Positions 17,999 to 33,752 of a DNA stretch of 42,157 nt are shown piece after piece. The notes beneath the pieces are model-generated. The model did no database searches, was not told where the DNA came from, and worked only from the letters and a program-made list of their open reading frames with translations. Each line of letters opens with the position of its first letter. Positions within the stretch are counted from its first letter, which is position 1. Origin of the DNA: Alphaproteobacteria bacterium (lineage in GTDB: Bacteria > Pseudomonadota > Alphaproteobacteria > JAEUKQ01); assembly GCA_016794225.1 (NCBI GenBank), contig JAEUKQ010000008.1, positions 1 to 42,157 on the forward strand, in the 5' to 3' direction. A program made the translations under genes and the position numbers.

Positions 17999-18307
17999 TT
18001 AAATTAAATTCATTTGCTTTTTCAGTAAGGCTGAAGGTCTGAAGCTTAACACTTTTCTTGGAGCTATGCTAACAGCTTCACCAGTTTTTGGATTTCGTCC
18101 AAGGCGGGTTTTTTTAGATTTAATAAGAAAAGTGGCAAAACCACTTAATTTAACATCCTGACCTTTAGCAATAGATTTGGTAATCAATTCAAATATATCG
18201 TCAACAAGTCGTATAGCCTCGACCCGGGAAAAACCTAATTGATAAAACACAGCCTGACTTAAGTCGGCCCTCGTTAATGTGGCTTGCTGTGGTTGTTTTT
18301 TCTTCAT
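17999..18307 (-). CDS. ihfA: Integration host factor subunit alpha
   Basis: This 102-residue HU/IHF-family architectural protein bends DNA as a heterodimer with IHF-beta. The beta-arm region carries [23 protein letters not shown], close to the E. coli IHF-alpha arm including the Pro that intercalates into DNA. The N-terminal helix pair is [21 protein letters not shown]. The alpha rather than HU identity is supported by this arm and by its place between fabH and the merR-type gene, as in other alphaproteobacteria. The gap to fabH is 79 bases. Confidence 0.92.
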   Translation of the reverse strand: MKKKQPQQATLTRADLSQAVFYQLGFSRVEAIRLVDDIFELITKSIAKGQDVKLSGFATFLIKSKKTRLGRNPKTGEAVSIAPRKVLSFRPSALLKKQMNLI

Positions 18308-18386
18308 GGCTATTCAAAAATGCTCTGTCTTAATTCTGTATTACATTTCATAGCAATCGTTAAGGCAAGAAACAAGAATTATTTTC

Positions 18387-19355
18387 TTACCAACGTATTA
18401 ATACAGAGCCCCAGGTGAACCCACCACCCAGTGCCTCTAATAAAACCAAATTGCCAGTTTTAATGCGGCCATCTGCAACGGCTTCAGCCAATGCAAGAGG
18501 TATCGAAGCAGCTGACGTATTTGCGTGTTTATCAACCGTAATTACTACTTTTTCTATTGGCAATCCCAGTTTTTCACCAACTGCTTCTATGATGCGGCGA
18601 TTTGCCTGATGCGGAACTAACCAATCAATATCTGCAACTTCAAGCTTTTGTTGTTTCAACGCAACAAGCGCAGCCTGTTCCATCTTGTGGACAGCATGTT
18701 TAAAAACTTCACGACCAACCATTCTAACCTTACCGACTGTGTTGGTGGAGCTTGGACCGCCATCAACATATAACATGTCTTCATACTGTCCATCAGAAAA
18801 AAGATGTGTTGACAGTATCCCACGGCTAGTTTCATTTTCGGTTGATGCCTTAAGAACAATAGCCCCAGCCCCATCACCAAACAGGATACAAGTTGAACGG
18901 TCTTGCCAGTCAAGCAAGCACGAGAAAGCTTCAGCGCCAATTACCAAGGCATGGCGCACTTGTTTTTGCCGAATAAAATTGTCTGCTACCGCCAGTGCAT
19001 AGATAAAACCCGAGCATACCGCCTGAACATCAAAAGCAAATCCGCTTTGTATACCAAGCTTCGCCTGAACTGTTACAGCGGTAGATGGAAACGTACGATC
19101 GGGAGTTGTTGTTGCAACCAAAACAAGATCAATATCACTGGGCATAAGACCTGCATGCGCAATAGCTGCCTTGGCAGCTTTTACCGCAAGATCAGAAGTT
19201 TTTTCACCAGGGGCAACAATATGGCGCTGACGAATCCCGGTACGCTGTTCAATCCATTCATCAGTTGTATCAACTGTTTTCGACAATTCCACATTGGTAA
19301 TAATTTTTTCAGGAAGATATCGACCACATCCCGCAACAATTGATTTTACTGTCAT
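18387..19355 (-). CDS. fabH: Beta-ketoacyl-ACP synthase III
   Basis: The enzyme starts fatty acid synthesis by condensing acetyl-CoA (or a branched starter) with malonyl-ACP. The 322-residue thiolase-fold protein has the Cys-His-Asn triad at Cys114 (VQAVCSGF), His249 (VPHQANRR) and Asn279 ([14 protein letters not shown]), and the C-terminal [18 protein letters not shown], all typical. Its ATG overlaps the plsX stop by 4 bases (ATGA), so translation is coupled. In an organism that degrades leucine a branched starter would be possible, but the sequence alone does not decide this. Confidence 0.96.
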   Translation of the reverse strand: MTVKSIVAGCGRYLPEKIITNVELSKTVDTTDEWIEQRTGIRQRHIVAPGEKTSDLAVKAAKAAIAHAGLMPSDIDLVLVATTTPDRTFPSTAVTVQAKLGIQSGFAFDVQAVCSGFIYALAVADNFIRQKQVRHALVIGAEAFSCLLDWQDRSTCILFGDGAGAIVLKASTENETSRGILSTHLFSDGQYEDMLYVDGGPSSTNTVGKVRMVGREVFKHAVHKMEQAALVALKQQKLEVADIDWLVPHQANRRIIEAVGEKLGLPIEKVVITVDKHANTSAASIPLALAEAVADGRIKTGNLVLLEALGGGFTWGSVLIRW

Positions 19356-20410
19356 GCGTTTGGCACCTGGCTGTTTGCCGATGGTTGTTGTAGACTATCC
19401 TGCACAAGCTTTAGATCCTGATTAATTTTTGACAAAGCCTTGTGAACTATCATATTAGCGGCAACACCAACAGCATTAGCAAATCCAATAGCATCTGTAC
19501 CACCATGACTTTTAACAGCAACACCATTCAACCCAAGGAAAATAGCGCCATTATAGCGTCTTGGATCGACGCGAACCTTCAAAGTGTTTAAAGCCGGGCG
19601 GGCAAAAAGGTAACCTATTTGTGCTAAAAAAGAACTGCGAAAAGTTTGTTTAAGATATTCAGAAATCAGTTTTGCAGTTCCTTCAATGGATTTTAAGGCG
19701 ATATTACCGGTAAATCCATCCGTCACGATAACATCAACTGTCCCCTTTGCTATATCGTCACCTTCAATAAACCCATGATAAAGGCCTGGTAATTTTACAT
19801 GCCGCAGCAATGCATTGGCTTCACGCACAATTTCATTGCCTTTAACATCTTCAGATCCAACATTTAATAGGCCAATCACTGGCATACGAACGCCAAGAAC
19901 CGCACTTATAAAAACACTGCCCATTAGTGCAAATTGTAACAAATTAGCAGCATCATACTGAATATTGGCACCCAAATCCAGCATAACACTTTCGCCTTTG
20001 ATCGTTGGAAAGTACGAAGCCATAGCGGGACGGTCAATCCCAGGTAAGGTTTTTAAAACAATTTTTGCCATGGCCATAAGAGCACCGGTATTACCGGCCG
20101 AAACAACAGCAGCCGCCTTAGCCTCTGCCACGGCTTCTATTGCCAAACGCATGCTACTGTCGCGACTGTTGCGCAAGGCAACAGACGGTTTATCATCACC
20201 ACGCACGAATTGCGTTGTATGAACAAGAGAGCAAAAATCATTGAATCCAGGCTGCTTGTCCAGTAATGGCTTAATCAACCTTTCATCGCCGAACAGAATA
20301 TAGCGTAGATTAGGAAAGCGCTTGCGTGCGATAAATGCACCCTTGATAACAATATCAGGGGCATGATCACCACCCATCGCATCAAGCGCTATGACGATTG
20401 GATCGCTCAA
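19352..20410 (-). CDS. plsX: Phosphate acyltransferase
   Basis: PlsX makes acyl-phosphate from acyl-ACP for phospholipid synthesis at the inner membrane. The 352-residue protein has the family N-terminus [31 protein letters not shown], the central [13 protein letters not shown] and [21 protein letters not shown], and the C-terminal [21 protein letters not shown]. It overlaps fabH by 4 bases and follows rpmF by 23 bases, the classic rpmF-plsX-fabH order. The last 20 or so residues (rich in Gln, Ser, Asn) are a poorly conserved tail. Confidence 0.96.
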   Translation of the reverse strand: MSDPIVIALDAMGGDHAPDIVIKGAFIARKRFPNLRYILFGDERLIKPLLDKQPGFNDFCSLVHTTQFVRGDDKPSVALRNSRDSSMRLAIEAVAEAKAAAVVSAGNTGALMAMAKIVLKTLPGIDRPAMASYFPTIKGESVMLDLGANIQYDAANLLQFALMGSVFISAVLGVRMPVIGLLNVGSEDVKGNEIVREANALLRHVKLPGLYHGFIEGDDIAKGTVDVIVTDGFTGNIALKSIEGTAKLISEYLKQTFRSSFLAQIGYLFARPALNTLKVRVDPRRYNGAIFLGLNGVAVKSHGGTDAIGFANAVGVAANMIVHKALSKINQDLKLVQDSLQQPSANSQVPNA

Positions 20411-20433
20411 TACATGTCTTCCTAAATGCTTGC

Positions 20434-20631
20434 TTATGCTGCCGGTGTGGCTGCTGTTTTCGATTGAACAACGGCCTTTCCATCATAATGCCCACAATGG
20501 GGACAAATATGATGTGGTTTTTTTAATTCCCCGCAATTGGAACACTCGACAGCTAATACGGCTGTTAGGGCATGGTGTGAACGACGCTGATCGCGGCGTG
20601 ATTTGGATGTTTTCTTTTTAGGAACTGCCAT
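20434..20631 (-). CDS. rpmF: 50S ribosomal protein L32
   Basis: This 65-residue ribosomal protein begins [20 protein letters not shown], the standard L32 N-terminus. It keeps a zinc-ribbon with Cys30, Cys33, Cys43 and Cys46 (CSNC and CPHC). It heads the rpmF-plsX-fabH run. Upstream sequence contains TATAAT within an AT-rich stretch at about 20650-20660, but no clear -35 at proper spacing. Confidence 0.96.
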   Translation of the reverse strand: MAVPKKKTSKSRRDQRRSHHALTAVLAVECSNCGELKKPHHICPHCGHYDGKAVVQSKTAATPAA

Positions 20632-20844
20632 AATAAAAAACTTTCTATATTATATAATCATAAGATAGCAAAATAATGCTTGCCATTTTTAACCAAAAGA
20701 TTTTTTTTATACAAGTATAAACCTAACAATCTTTGGATGCTTCTTTTAACATATATCCTGAAACATTCAACCAAATATCTTGCATGAACAATTCGGGGCA
20801 ACTTTAACACATAATAAAAATAATGGAAATATTGTATAGTGCCT

Positions 20845-21300
20845 TCAGGAATCGGGCTTGATTATATCACTAATTCCAGGGTATAGGTCTAATTCATCTG
20901 ATAGTTCTTGAACAACAATTTCGCCAATATCTAATTGTCCACCAACCACCCAATCTTTTAACAATTCGCGGTGCCCTTGATGATCTTCATTGGCATCATA
21001 CCCTTCTGGTATATGTCGTCCAAGTATTAAAGAAAAAGATTTTTTAATTTCACGCGGAACTGGTTGAAGGGTTTTAACGTGCCTTTCTTCGAATTTTGCA
21101 GCGATAATTCCTTTAATTTCTATTTCTTGGTCGGCTATATATTGAATGACTAAATCTGCTTGCAATTCATCTAATTTAAATAAATCAAATCGCTGTGCAA
21201 GCCGCCGCATTTCGTCTGAATTAGCCCTAACCTGTCGGCGCAACGGTTGATGACTGATCAATTCAACGGCTAAAAGACGACTAAATTCATTTTCTAACAC
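20845..21300 (-). CDS. DUF177 (YceD-like) protein
   Basis: This 151-residue protein of the DUF177/YceD family is, in many bacteria, encoded near rpmF and linked to 23S rRNA accumulation. Recognisable features are the acidic, beta-rich central part (LVIQYIADQEIEIKGIIAAKFEERHVKTLQPVPREI), where the first Cys of the plant/E. coli version is not conserved, and the C-terminal DIGEIVVQELSDELDLYPG, typical of the family. It is separated from rpmF by 213 bases here. It lies 33 bases after the cytochrome chaperone gene, and the two look co-transcribed. Exact function unproven. Confidence 0.82.
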   Translation of the reverse strand: MLENEFSRLLAVELISHQPLRRQVRANSDEMRRLAQRFDLFKLDELQADLVIQYIADQEIEIKGIIAAKFEERHVKTLQPVPREIKKSFSLILGRHIPEGYDANEDHQGHRELLKDWVVGGQLDIGEIVVQELSDELDLYPGISDIIKPDS

Positions 21301-21333
21301 TTGATCACCCCGTAACTCTCATGGATGTGTTTC

Positions 21334-21879
21334 TTAGGAAGAAATATTTGTTAATGGCCACATAAAATCTGACTGCAGGAAAGATTGATCTTCAATATCT
21401 TTAAGATATGTATCCATCTTTAATACATAACGAGCAAGTTGAATAATTTGATCAACAGTAACTGTGGCAAGGCCAAGTATGTTACGCTTTAATGATTGCT
21501 GCAGCATATCTTCATGATGAAAAGTCTGGTCATATGCATGAAACCTTCCATAAACCCCTTTCACCATAAAACGCACCTGTGTTGCAAGTTTTTTATCACC
21601 AAGCCCAATTTGCCGTAAACTAATATCAAAGTCATGAACAAGAGAGTCAAAGATATTTTGGCTAACCCTTTGCACCAAACTCGAAGGCTGGTTAATCGTT
21701 CTTAATCGCTTTAAAAATAACCAAGAATGTAATACTAGAACCTCATAACGGCCATCAATAGTATCAGGAATTGAAAAATCTGTATAAAAAATTTTTATGC
21801 GGCTTTGTTGTACAATTCTTTGGTACAGATTTTCTGCGTATTTTTGCTCTAAGGCATTTTTTTTTATAAATTTAAACAT
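21334..21879 (-). CDS. Ubiquinol-cytochrome c chaperone family protein
   Basis: This 181-residue protein is all-helical in appearance and resembles the CBP3/UQCC1 family that assists cytochrome bc1 assembly in mitochondria and alphaproteobacteria. Matching features are YEVLVLHSWLFLKRL, the FDSLVHDFDISLRQIGLGD stretch and MVKGVYGRFHAYDQ. The frame opens at 21915, but the ATG at 21879 (MFKFIKK) better fits the family, because the first 12 residues are hydrophobic and unlike it. Its position next to the DUF177 gene and opposite bamE is common in alphaproteobacteria. Role is inferred from family only. Confidence 0.8.
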   Translation of the reverse strand: MFKFIKKNALEQKYAENLYQRIVQQSRIKIFYTDFSIPDTIDGRYEVLVLHSWLFLKRLRTINQPSSLVQRVSQNIFDSLVHDFDISLRQIGLGDKKLATQVRFMVKGVYGRFHAYDQTFHHEDMLQQSLKRNILGLATVTVDQIIQLARYVLKMDTYLKDIEDQSFLQSDFMWPLTNISS

Positions 21880-21976
21880 ATATTGAATCCATAACAAACA
21901 CAGGTACTTGTTCACTATAATTATTAATAATGCTTTTGTCGATCATCGTATATCTTGCGTTAACCTATTTATTTTC

Positions 21977-22006
21977 TTGCACGAAAAAGGTATAAAAGGA
22001 TATAAG
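21977..22006 (+). promoter_or_regulatory. Promoter of bamE
   Basis: Plus strand TTGCAC (21977-21982), an 18-base spacer and TATAAG (22001-22006), about 38 bases before the bamE ATG, in the 164-base gap between divergent genes. Confidence 0.5.
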
Positions 22007-22043
22007 CAAGAGAAGTTAGAAATTTGTCATACCGGTGCACAAT

Positions 22044-22493
22044 ATGCGACAAAAAAAGATTGCGTTCCTTGTAAGCTTGACGTTAGCATTTGGCTTGGTG
22101 GCCTCTGGCTGCAGCCCTAGAATAGATATTCGAGGAAATTTAATTGATCAGGCCGACCTAAATGGTATTGAAAATTCCAAATTGTCAAAAAACGACATTG
22201 TACGCAGATTCGGAACACCAACCAACATTGCTACTTTTAATACAGAACGGTGGTATTATGTTGGCAGCAAAACAGCAAGCTTGGCATTCTTCCGCCCTAA
22301 ACTTTTAGAGCAACAAGTTGTAGCCTTTTCTTTTGATAAAAACGGCTTTGTAAGTCAATTCAACGTCTATAAATTGGAAGATGGGAAAATTATTGACCCG
22401 GTTAGGCGAATTACCCCGACCGAAGGAAAAGAGCTTAGCTTCCTTGAAGAATTATTTGGTAATTTTGGGCGTTTCAACTCACAAACGCAATAA
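22044..22493 (+). CDS. bamE: Outer membrane protein assembly factor BamE (lipoprotein)
   Basis: BamE is a small outer membrane lipoprotein of the BAM complex that inserts beta-barrel proteins. The 149-residue protein has a basic start (MRQKK), a hydrophobic stretch and a lipobox ending LVASGC with lipidated Cys23. A SmpA/OmlA domain follows (LSKNDIVRRFGTPTNIATFNTERWYYVG, then VVAFSFDKNGFVSQFNVY). The frame can start at GTG 22035, but the ATG at 22044 gives a normal signal peptide. The tail after residue 115 (LEDGKIIDPVRRITPTEG) is typical of alphaproteobacterial members. It is divergent from the bc1 chaperone gene, as in related genomes. Confidence 0.92.
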   Translation: MRQKKIAFLVSLTLAFGLVASGCSPRIDIRGNLIDQADLNGIENSKLSKNDIVRRFGTPTNIATFNTERWYYVGSKTASLAFFRPKLLEQQVVAFSFDKNGFVSQFNVYKLEDGKIIDPVRRITPTEGKELSFLEELFGNFGRFNSQTQ

Positions 22494-22891
22494 ACAAACT
22501 TATTGTCTGAATACCGTAATGGGCATGTCGTTCACCGCGGGGGTATTGTTGCACTTGGAATAAACCACTGTGCTTGGTCCATCACGTTTTTTCTAAATAT
22601 GCACGTGGAATATCCTGTGTATTCAAATTTGTGTACTGTTTTTCTTGGATATTTGGGTTGTTAAATCATTCTTTCCAAGAAACAATTAAAGCCCGCTTAT
22701 AACAACCTGAAAATATCATTTGCAAGCCGCGTTAACTTTTGTACCCGCCGAATTCACCTGTTGGTTACATTTAGCTTTTTTCAGACAACAAATGGTCTTT
22801 TTGTTTGTCGTTTCAGGCTATATATTTTAAATAAAAAGCCCCTCATAAAATGAGGGGCTTTTCTGGCTATAGTACGCATGCATAATATAGC
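22494..22891. other. 398-base intergenic region without a recognised gene
   Basis: I see no convincing coding sequence between bamE and the pyrophosphatase gene, which point towards each other. It contains a 9-bp perfect inverted repeat TTTCTTGGA/TCCAAGAAA (22641-22649 and 22674-22682). It also has a bulged GACAA/TTGTC-type hairpin around 22783-22810 and the terminator at 22834-22862. A CACGT/ACGTG pair lies near 22583-22613. A small RNA is possible but unproven. Confidence 0.5.
22834..22862 (-). terminator. Rho-independent terminator of hppA
   Basis: A hairpin with 12-base arms AAAAGCCCCTCA and TGAGGGGCTTTT and a short TAAAA loop. On the minus strand it lies 30 bases past the hppA stop and ends in a T-run. 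The symmetric A/T flanks would let it work on the plus strand too. Confidence 0.85.
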
Positions 22892-24976
22892 TTATTTAGC
22901 AGCCAATATTGCCAATAACAGCAAGGCAACAATATTAATAATCTTAATCATCGGGTTAATGGCTGGTCCGGCAGTATCTTTATAAGGATCGCCAACTGTA
23001 TCGCCCGTAACGGCAGCTTTATGGGCATCAGAACCCTTTCCCCCATGATTGCCTGATTCAATGTACTTTTTAGCATTGTCCCAAGCGCCACCACCTGATG
23101 TCATTTGGATGGCAACAAACAACCCGGTTACAATACTTCCAAGCAACATAGCGCCAAGTGATGTGAACGCTTCTGCCTGACCAACGGTTTCGGCAATTAC
23201 AAAGTACAAGACAACAGGTGCCAATACTGGCAATAACGAGGGGATAATCATCTCGCGTATTGCCGAACGTGTTAGCAAATCAACTGCACGGCTGTAATTG
23301 GGCTTTGCTGTACCTTCCATAATACCGCTTATTTCCTTAAATTGGCGGCGAACTTCAACAACAACTGATCCGGCCGCACGCCCAACAGACATCATCCCCA
23401 TTGCCCCAAACAAGAATGGCAAAATACCCCCTATGAATAAGCCAATCACCACATATGGATCTTGCAATACAAATTGTACTGACAGGTTTGGAAAATAATG
23501 CCGTAAATCTTCAGTATAAGCAGCGAACAAGACTAAGGCAGCCAACCCGGCCGAGCCAATGGCATAACCCTTTGTCACTGCTTTGGTTGTATTACCAACA
23601 GCATCCAACGCATCTGTTGTATGACGAACATCCTTGGGTAAATCCGACATTTCAGCGATACCGCCTGCATTATCGGTAACCGGACCATAGGCATCAAGGG
23701 TAACAATCATGCCAGCCAAAGCCAACATGGTTGTTGCCGCAATTGCAATACCAAATAAACCAGCCAATATATAGGCCAAAATAATCGCTACTGAAATAAT
23801 AATCACTGGTAATGCACATGCTTCCATTGATACGGCAATACCTTGAATAATATTCGTTGCATGCCCAGTTGTTGAAGCCTTGGCAACAGAGCGAACTGGA
23901 CGATAATTTGTGGCTGTATAATATTCAGTAACCCAAACCAATAACCCAGTTACAGCAAGTCCAATTGCACAACAACCCAATAAATCAAGACCGGTGATTG
24001 ATATCGAGCCAACTGTATATTGTGTGGAAAAACCAACCTGCCACCACAACAAACCGGCTATTAACCCGGCAGAAATTAGACCTGTTGCAATAAGCCCTTT
24101 ATACAAAGCTTGCATAATTTTCTGATTTCGACCTAGGCGAATAAAGAAAACACCGGCAACTGAGGCTAAAATACATGCACCACCAATAAGCAAGGGCAAC
24201 AACATCATCTGTTCTTGCAAAACCGGATCAAGAAAGAAAATTGATGCCAGCAACATCGTAGCAACCATAGTAACTGCATAAGTTTCAAAAAGATCGGCAG
24301 CCATACCGGCACAATCACCAACATTATCGCCAACATTGTCGGCAATAACCGCTGGGTTACGTGGATCATCTTCTGGAATACCGGCTTCAATCTTACCAAC
24401 CAGGTCGGCACCTACGTCTGCACCCTTGGTAAATATCCCGCCACCTAAGCGTGCAAAAATTGAAATCAGTGATGCACCAAAACTAAGGGCAACCAGCGCT
24501 TCAATAACCTGGCGGCCTGTAAGATCAAACTGCTTTAAAGTAAGATAATAACCAACAACACCAAGCAACCCAAGGCCAACCACCAACATACCCGTGATTG
24601 TACCCGCTTGCACCGCAATATGAAGTGCTGGTGCCAAACCCTGGCGCGCCGCTTCGGCTGTACGCACATTGGCACGCACGGAAATGTTCATCCCTATGTA
24701 ACCAGCTACACCCGATAAGATAGCACCAATTGCAAAACCGATTGTGACATATTGCCCCAAGGCAAAATAAAGACCGACACCAATTAAAACACCCACCAAT
24801 CCAATGGTAAGATACTGGCGGTTTAGATAAGCACGAGCCCCCTCTTGAATAGCGGCGGCTATTTCTTTCATCCGGTCATTGCCGGAACTTGTTTTCATAA
24901 TTAGCATTGTAGCATAAACGCCATAAGCTAAGGCAATAACACCACAAGCAATTGTAATAATATAAGCTGTTGTCAT
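22892..24976 (-). CDS. hppA: Membrane-bound proton-translocating pyrophosphatase
   Basis: This 694-residue integral membrane enzyme couples pyrophosphate hydrolysis to proton export across the inner membrane, with about 16 hydrophobic helices visible. The catalytic acidic motifs are present: [35 protein letters not shown] region, [17 protein letters not shown], and the C-terminal [30 protein letters not shown] has Lys and Thr at the two positions that mark K+-independent H+-pyrophosphatases (K+-dependent ones have Ala there), as in Rhodospirillum rubrum. The start at 24976 has only a weak GAAAG-type ribosome site. It is a single-gene unit with its own terminator, 220 bases after rpoC on the same strand. 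Confidence 0.95.
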   Translation of the reverse strand: MTTAYIITIACGVIALAYGVYATMLIMKTSSGNDRMKEIAAAIQEGARAYLNRQYLTIGLVGVLIGVGLYFALGQYVTIGFAIGAILSGVAGYIGMNISVRANVRTAEAARQGLAPALHIAVQAGTITGMLVVGLGLLGVVGYYLTLKQFDLTGRQVIEALVALSFGASLISIFARLGGGIFTKGADVGADLVGKIEAGIPEDDPRNPAVIADNVGDNVGDCAGMAADLFETYAVTMVATMLLASIFFLDPVLQEQMMLLPLLIGGACILASVAGVFFIRLGRNQKIMQALYKGLIATGLISAGLIAGLLWWQVGFSTQYTVGSISITGLDLLGCCAIGLAVTGLLVWVTEYYTATNYRPVRSVAKASTTGHATNIIQGIAVSMEACALPVIIISVAIILAYILAGLFGIAIAATTMLALAGMIVTLDAYGPVTDNAGGIAEMSDLPKDVRHTTDALDAVGNTTKAVTKGYAIGSAGLAALVLFAAYTEDLRHYFPNLSVQFVLQDPYVVIGLFIGGILPFLFGAMGMMSVGRAAGSVVVEVRRQFKEISGIMEGTAKPNYSRAVDLLTRSAIREMIIPSLLPVLAPVVLYFVIAETVGQAEAFTSLGAMLLGSIVTGLFVAIQMTSGGGAWDNAKKYIESGNHGGKGSDAHKAAVTGDTVGDPYKDTAGPAINPMIKIINIVALLLLAILAAK

Positions 24977-25140
24977 TGTTACTTTCTTTCTGAAAAACTA
25001 TTATGATGAATATTACAGCCACCAACCTGTAAAACCTGTACAATAAAAGGCTGTCCTTCACGGTTCTTTTTTTCACCGAGATTTTGCCTGTCGTCAAGAG
25101 TACAAATAAGAATTATTCATAATTCCTAACTTTCGGCACT

Positions 25141-25177
25141 AAAAAAACAAGGCCACAGAATTATTTTGTGGCCTTGT
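25141..25177 (-). terminator. Rho-independent terminator of the rpoBC operon
   Basis: The 11-bp perfect stem ACAAGGCCACA/TGTGGCCTTGT encloses an A/T-rich loop. On the minus strand it is followed by a run of seven T and starts 19 bases after the rpoC stop. Confidence 0.92.
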
Positions 25178-25196
25178 CCAAAATATAAACCTGTTG

Positions 25197-29351
<4,155 letters not shown>

Positions 29352-29384
29352 TTATTATCCTTGCTTAATCTTGCTAACGGCAAT

Positions 29385-32300
29385 CTAAGTATCCTGGTTA
29401 AGTTCTATATTAAGGCCAAGTGACCGAAGTTCTTTAACAAGCACGTTAAACGACTCGGGTATACCTGCTTCAAAATTATCATCACCACGAACTATTGCCT
29501 CATAGGCTTTTGTACGGCCGGAAACATCGTCTGACTTAATGGTAAGCATTTCCTGAAGCGTATAAGCTGCACCATAAGCCTCAAGTGCCCAAACTTCCAT
29601 TTCACCAAAACGCTGACCACCAAATTGTGCCTTACCACCAAGTGGTTGCTGTGTAACAAGACTGTAAGGCCCGATCGAACGAGCGTGAATCTTATCATCA
29701 ACAAGGTGGTGTAGCTTTAGCATATAAATATAACCAACGGTTACCTTACGATCAAACGTTTCACCGGTACGGCCATCGATTAAATATACCTGACCTGACC
29801 TATCAACACCAGATTGCTCAAGCATCGAGACAATATCGTCTTCCCGTGCACCATCAAAAACCGGCGAAGCTATTGGCACGCCACGTACCAGTCTTTCTGA
29901 CATCTCAAGCAACTGATCGTCTTTTAAATCCTCAATGCTGGACTTGAATACTGTAGCACCATAAATGGTCTTCAGTTTTTTACGTAATTCCTCTGCCTTG
30001 TTGGCCTGGTTATAATGATTAACCAACTCGCCAATCTGACGGCCAAGATTTGCACAAGCCCAACCCAAATGGGTTTCCAAAATTTGCCCAACGTTCATAC
30101 GGCTTGGAACACCAAGCGGGTTCAACACAATATCAACTGGCGTGCCGTCTTCAAGATAAGGCATGTCTTCAACCGGAATAATCTTAGACACAACACCCTT
30201 GTTACCATGTCTGCCTGCCATTTTATCACCCGGCTGAATCTTGCGCTTCACGGCAACAAAAACCTTTACCATTTTCATAACACCAGGTGGCAGTTCGTCA
30301 CCCCGCTGCAACTTCTCGACTTTACTATCAAAACGCTTTTCTAACGCTTTAATACTATCTTCGAATTGACGGCGAACAGCCTCTATCTCGGCCATTTTTT
30401 TATCATTCTTAACAGCAATTGAGCGCCACTGACCTTCGGTATAGTCCTTCAGAACTTTGTCCGTGATTTTGGTATCAGCCTTAAGCCCCTTAGGACCTGC
30501 AACCGCAACCTGTCCCATCAGCGAATCCTTAAGCTGGCTGTAAAAGCTGCGTTCAAGGATTGCCTTCTCGACATCACGATCTTTTGCAAAATGTTCTATT
30601 TCTGCCTTCTCAATAGCTAACGCACGCTCGTCTTTTTCAATACCTCGGCGCGAGAAAATACGGACATCAACAATTGTTCCTGAAACACCGGGGGGAAGGC
30701 GCAATGATGTATCACGAACATCCGAAGCCTTCTCACCAAAGATGGCGCGCAGTAATTTTTCTTCAGGCGTCATTGGGCTTTCACCCTTAGGTGTAACCTT
30801 ACCAACAAGAATATCACCTGGTTTTACTTCAGCACCAATATAAACAACTCCGGCTTCGTCCAGGTTACGTAGTGCCTCTTCACCCACATTAGGAATATCA
30901 CGGGTAATATCTTCCTGGCCAAGTTTTGTATCCCGTGCCATCACTTCGAATTCTTCAATGTGAATAGAAGTTAGAACATCATCACGCACCAAACGCTCGG
31001 AAACAAGGATTGAGTCCTCAAAGTTATATCCTTGCCATGGCATAAAGGCGCATAATATATTACGACCCAAAGCCAATTCGCCATCCTGCGTGGAAGGACC
31101 ATCGGCGATGGTATCACCGGCACTGACCTGATCACCAACCTTTACAAGCGGCTTTTGTGTGATACAGGTGCTTTGGTTTGAACGTTGAAATTTAAACAAG
31201 TTGTAAATGTCGACACTTGGTGCACTATGATCGCTTTTTTCAACTACCCGAATGACAATACGGGTTGCATCAACCTGGTCAACAACACCAGAACGCCGGG
31301 CAACAATTGTTGCACCTGAATCGCGTGCCACCTGCCCCTCCATACCTGTTCCAACCAATGGTGCATCAGTCTGCAATAATGGAACAGCTTGACGTTGCAT
31401 GTTAGAACCCATCAAGGCACGGTTAGCATCGTCATTTTCCAAAAATGGAATTAGAGCAGCAGCAACCGACACTAGTTGTTTTGGCGAAACGTCAATATAG
31501 TGAATGTCTTCAGGACGACGCAGCACAAAATCATCACCCAAACGACATTGTACGAAATCTTCAACCAATCGCCCTTTGGCATCTATTTTGGCATTGGCCT
31601 GGGCAATAACCTGATTGTCTTCTTCCATCGCTGGTAAATAAACAATATCCGGGCTGACAACACCTTGTACAACTTTACGATATGGTGTCTCAATAAAACC
31701 ATACTGATTAACACGCGCATAGGTTGCCAAACTATTAATTAATCCAATATTTGGTCCTTCTGGTGTTTCGATTGGACAAATACGACCGTAATGGCTTGGG
31801 TGTACGTCACGAACTTCAAAACCAGCGCGTTCACGCGTTAAGCCGCCTGGCCCTAAAGCCGACAGGCGGCGCTTATGGGTAATCTCTGATAGCGGGTTGG
31901 TTTGATCCATAAACTGGGAAAGTTGGGAAGAACCAAAAAATTCACGAACAACCGCTGCAACCGGCTTAGCGTTCACTAAGTCATGCGGCATCACGGTGTC
32001 AATTTCAACAGAACCCATGCGCTCGCGTATGGCACGCTCCATGCGCAACAACCCAATACGATATTGGTTTTCCAACAGCTCACCTACCGAACGAATGCGT
32101 CTGTTGCCAAGATTGTCAATATCATCAACCTCACCCCGACCATCTTTAAGATCCAGCATCATCCGAACAATGGCTATAATATCTTGCTTGCGCAGAACAC
32201 GGACCTGGTCATCTGTTTTCTGATTTAAGCGCGAATTCATTTTAACACGGCCGACTGCCGACAAATCATAACGCTCGCTATCAAAAAACAACCCGTTAAA

Positions 32301-33548
32301 CAACACGTTAGCTGCATCAACTGTTGGCGGCTCGCCAGGACGCATAACACGGTAAATATCTAGCAAAGCATCTTCACGGGTGCGGTTGCGATCAGCATAC
32401 AAAGTGTTTCGCAAATAAGGGCCAACATTTATATGATCGATGGCAAGCACACTGATTTCTTGCAAACCGTTTTTTTCAAGCTTGCTCATAAGCTCTTCGG
32501 TTAACTCATCTCCGGCTTCAACATATATTTCGCCTGTTTTTTCGTTGATAATATCAGCACCAGCATATTTTCCAACAAGTTCGGCAATTGTTACAAGCTG
32601 GTTCTTTACCCCTGACTCTTCCAATTTTTTTAAAACACGCGGCGTAATTTTGGTGCCAGCTTCTGCTAAAACTTCGCCATTAGCAGCATTAATAAAATCA
32701 TGTGTTAGTTTTACCCCTTTCAAGCGCGTAGGGTTAAAAGGGGTTTGCCAACCCTTTTTCTTGTTATGAACATAGGTAACTTGTTCGTAAAAAGTTTGCA
32801 GAATCTGTTCGGGCGTCATTCCACCAAACCTAATCTGCTGTTCATCAGGGGTTTTACCTTTGGTAACTAATTGATCAACTTTGTCATTCCACAAAGCCAT
32901 CAAAAACGTTGTCATTGGCAATTTGCGGCGGCGATCAATACGAACAAACAAAGTGTCTTTAGCATCAAACTCCAAATCTAGCCAAGAACCACGGTAAGGT
33001 ATAACACGAGCACCAAACAAATATTTACCTGATGCGTGGGTTTTACCACCATCATGGTCGAAAAAAACACCGGGCGAACGATGCATCTGGCTAACAATAA
33101 CACGTTCCGTACCATTAACAATAAACGTGCCTTTGTTGGTCATCAGTGGCATATCACCCATGTAAACTTCTTGTTCTTTAATATCGCGAATCGAACGAGC
33201 ACCCGTCTCTTCTTCAATATCCCAGACAATAAGCCTTAATGTTGCTTTAAGTGGTGAAGCAAAGGTCATTCCACGCTGCTGACACTCATCAACGTCATAT
33301 TTCGGCTCATCAAACTCGTAATTAACAAATTGCAGTTCGGATTTGCCAGCAAAGTCATGAATCGGGAACACCGACTTAAAAACTTCTTGCAATCCAATAT
33401 CTTGACGATTTTCTGGCTTAATATGAATTTGCAGAAACTGATCATATGAATTTTTTTGCATCTCAATCAGATTCGGCATGGTAATAATTTCAGGAATTCG
33501 GCCAAAACTTTTGCGAATTCTTTTACGACCAGCTAGTGTTTTTGTCAT
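29385..33548 (-). CDS. rpoB: RNA polymerase subunit beta
   Basis: This is the 1387-residue core subunit. The rifampicin-binding cluster reads [31 protein letters not shown]. The residues usually changed in resistant mutants (the Asp, His, Arg and Ser of this cluster) are wild type, so intrinsic target resistance is not indicated. Other landmarks are [51 protein letters not shown] and the C-terminal [20 protein letters not shown]. The alpha-type insert region around residues 250-340 is present. It is 217 bases downstream of rplL, with hairpins in between. Confidence 0.98.
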   Translation of the reverse strand: MTKTLAGRKRIRKSFGRIPEIITMPNLIEMQKNSYDQFLQIHIKPENRQDIGLQEVFKSVFPIHDFAGKSELQFVNYEFDEPKYDVDECQQRGMTFASPLKATLRLIVWDIEEETGARSIRDIKEQEVYMGDMPLMTNKGTFIVNGTERVIVSQMHRSPGVFFDHDGGKTHASGKYLFGARVIPYRGSWLDLEFDAKDTLFVRIDRRRKLPMTTFLMALWNDKVDQLVTKGKTPDEQQIRFGGMTPEQILQTFYEQVTYVHNKKKGWQTPFNPTRLKGVKLTHDFINAANGEVLAEAGTKITPRVLKKLEESGVKNQLVTIAELVGKYAGADIINEKTGEIYVEAGDELTEELMSKLEKNGLQEISVLAIDHINVGPYLRNTLYADRNRTREDALLDIYRVMRPGEPPTVDAANVLFNGLFFDSERYDLSAVGRVKMNSRLNQKTDDQVRVLRKQDIIAIVRMMLDLKDGRGEVDDIDNLGNRRIRSVGELLENQYRIGLLRMERAIRERMGSVEIDTVMPHDLVNAKPVAAVVREFFGSSQLSQFMDQTNPLSEITHKRRLSALGPGGLTRERAGFEVRDVHPSHYGRICPIETPEGPNIGLINSLATYARVNQYGFIETPYRKVVQGVVSPDIVYLPAMEEDNQVIAQANAKIDAKGRLVEDFVQCRLGDDFVLRRPEDIHYIDVSPKQLVSVAAALIPFLENDDANRALMGSNMQRQAVPLLQTDAPLVGTGMEGQVARDSGATIVARRSGVVDQVDATRIVIRVVEKSDHSAPSVDIYNLFKFQRSNQSTCITQKPLVKVGDQVSAGDTIADGPSTQDGELALGRNILCAFMPWQGYNFEDSILVSERLVRDDVLTSIHIEEFEVMARDTKLGQEDITRDIPNVGEEALRNLDEAGVVYIGAEVKPGDILVGKVTPKGESPMTPEEKLLRAIFGEKASDVRDTSLRLPPGVSGTIVDVRIFSRRGIEKDERALAIEKAEIEHFAKDRDVEKAILERSFYSQLKDSLMGQVAVAGPKGLKADTKITDKVLKDYTEGQWRSIAVKNDKKMAEIEAVRRQFEDSIKALEKRFDSKVEKLQRGDELPPGVMKMVKVFVAVKRKIQPGDKMAGRHGNKGVVSKIIPVEDMPYLEDGTPVDIVLNPLGVPSRMNVGQILETHLGWACANLGRQIGELVNHYNQANKAEELRKKLKTIYGATVFKSSIEDLKDDQLLEMSERLVRGVPIASPVFDGAREDDIVSMLEQSGVDRSGQVYLIDGRTGETFDRKVTVGYIYMLKLHHLVDDKIHARSIGPYSLVTQQPLGGKAQFGGQRFGEMEVWALEAYGAAYTLQEMLTIKSDDVSGRTKAYEAIVRGDDNFEAGIPESFNVLVKELRSLGLNIELNQDT

Positions 33549-33731
33549 GTGATAATCCCGCCTGATAAGCCAACAAATTTAAATACAAAAGCAATATAGT
33601 GTATGAATGCCAAATGATCTAACCATGATCATGACAAGGTAAACAAAAAAACAATCCGCTTTTTAAACAACTTTAGTCCTCTAAAAACAGAAACAGGCCA
33701 AGCGCCCATATCGGCCAAAGCCCTTATATAC

Positions 33732-33752
33732 GGGGCCTGCATGGCAGACCCC
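33732..33752 (-). other. Stem-loop in the rplL-rpoB gap
   Basis: On the minus strand GGGGTCTGC, loop CAT, GCAGGCCCC form a 9-bp stem (one G-U) 13 bases after the rplL stop. No U-run follows directly. A second GGCC/GGCC pairing lies just beyond, and a T-rich stretch comes later. Partial attenuators or RNase III sites are known at this place in other bacteria. The function here is inferred. Confidence 0.5.

Noticed and set aside
31983-32228. Open frames opposite rpoB and rpoC
   Set aside because: Antisense shadows of highly conserved genes with no ribosome sites or recognisable products.
29385-33548. Rifampicin resistance change in RpoB
   Set aside because: The resistance cluster keeps the sensitive-type Asp, His, Arg and Ser; the Thr in MDQTNP is not a known resistance change that I can name.
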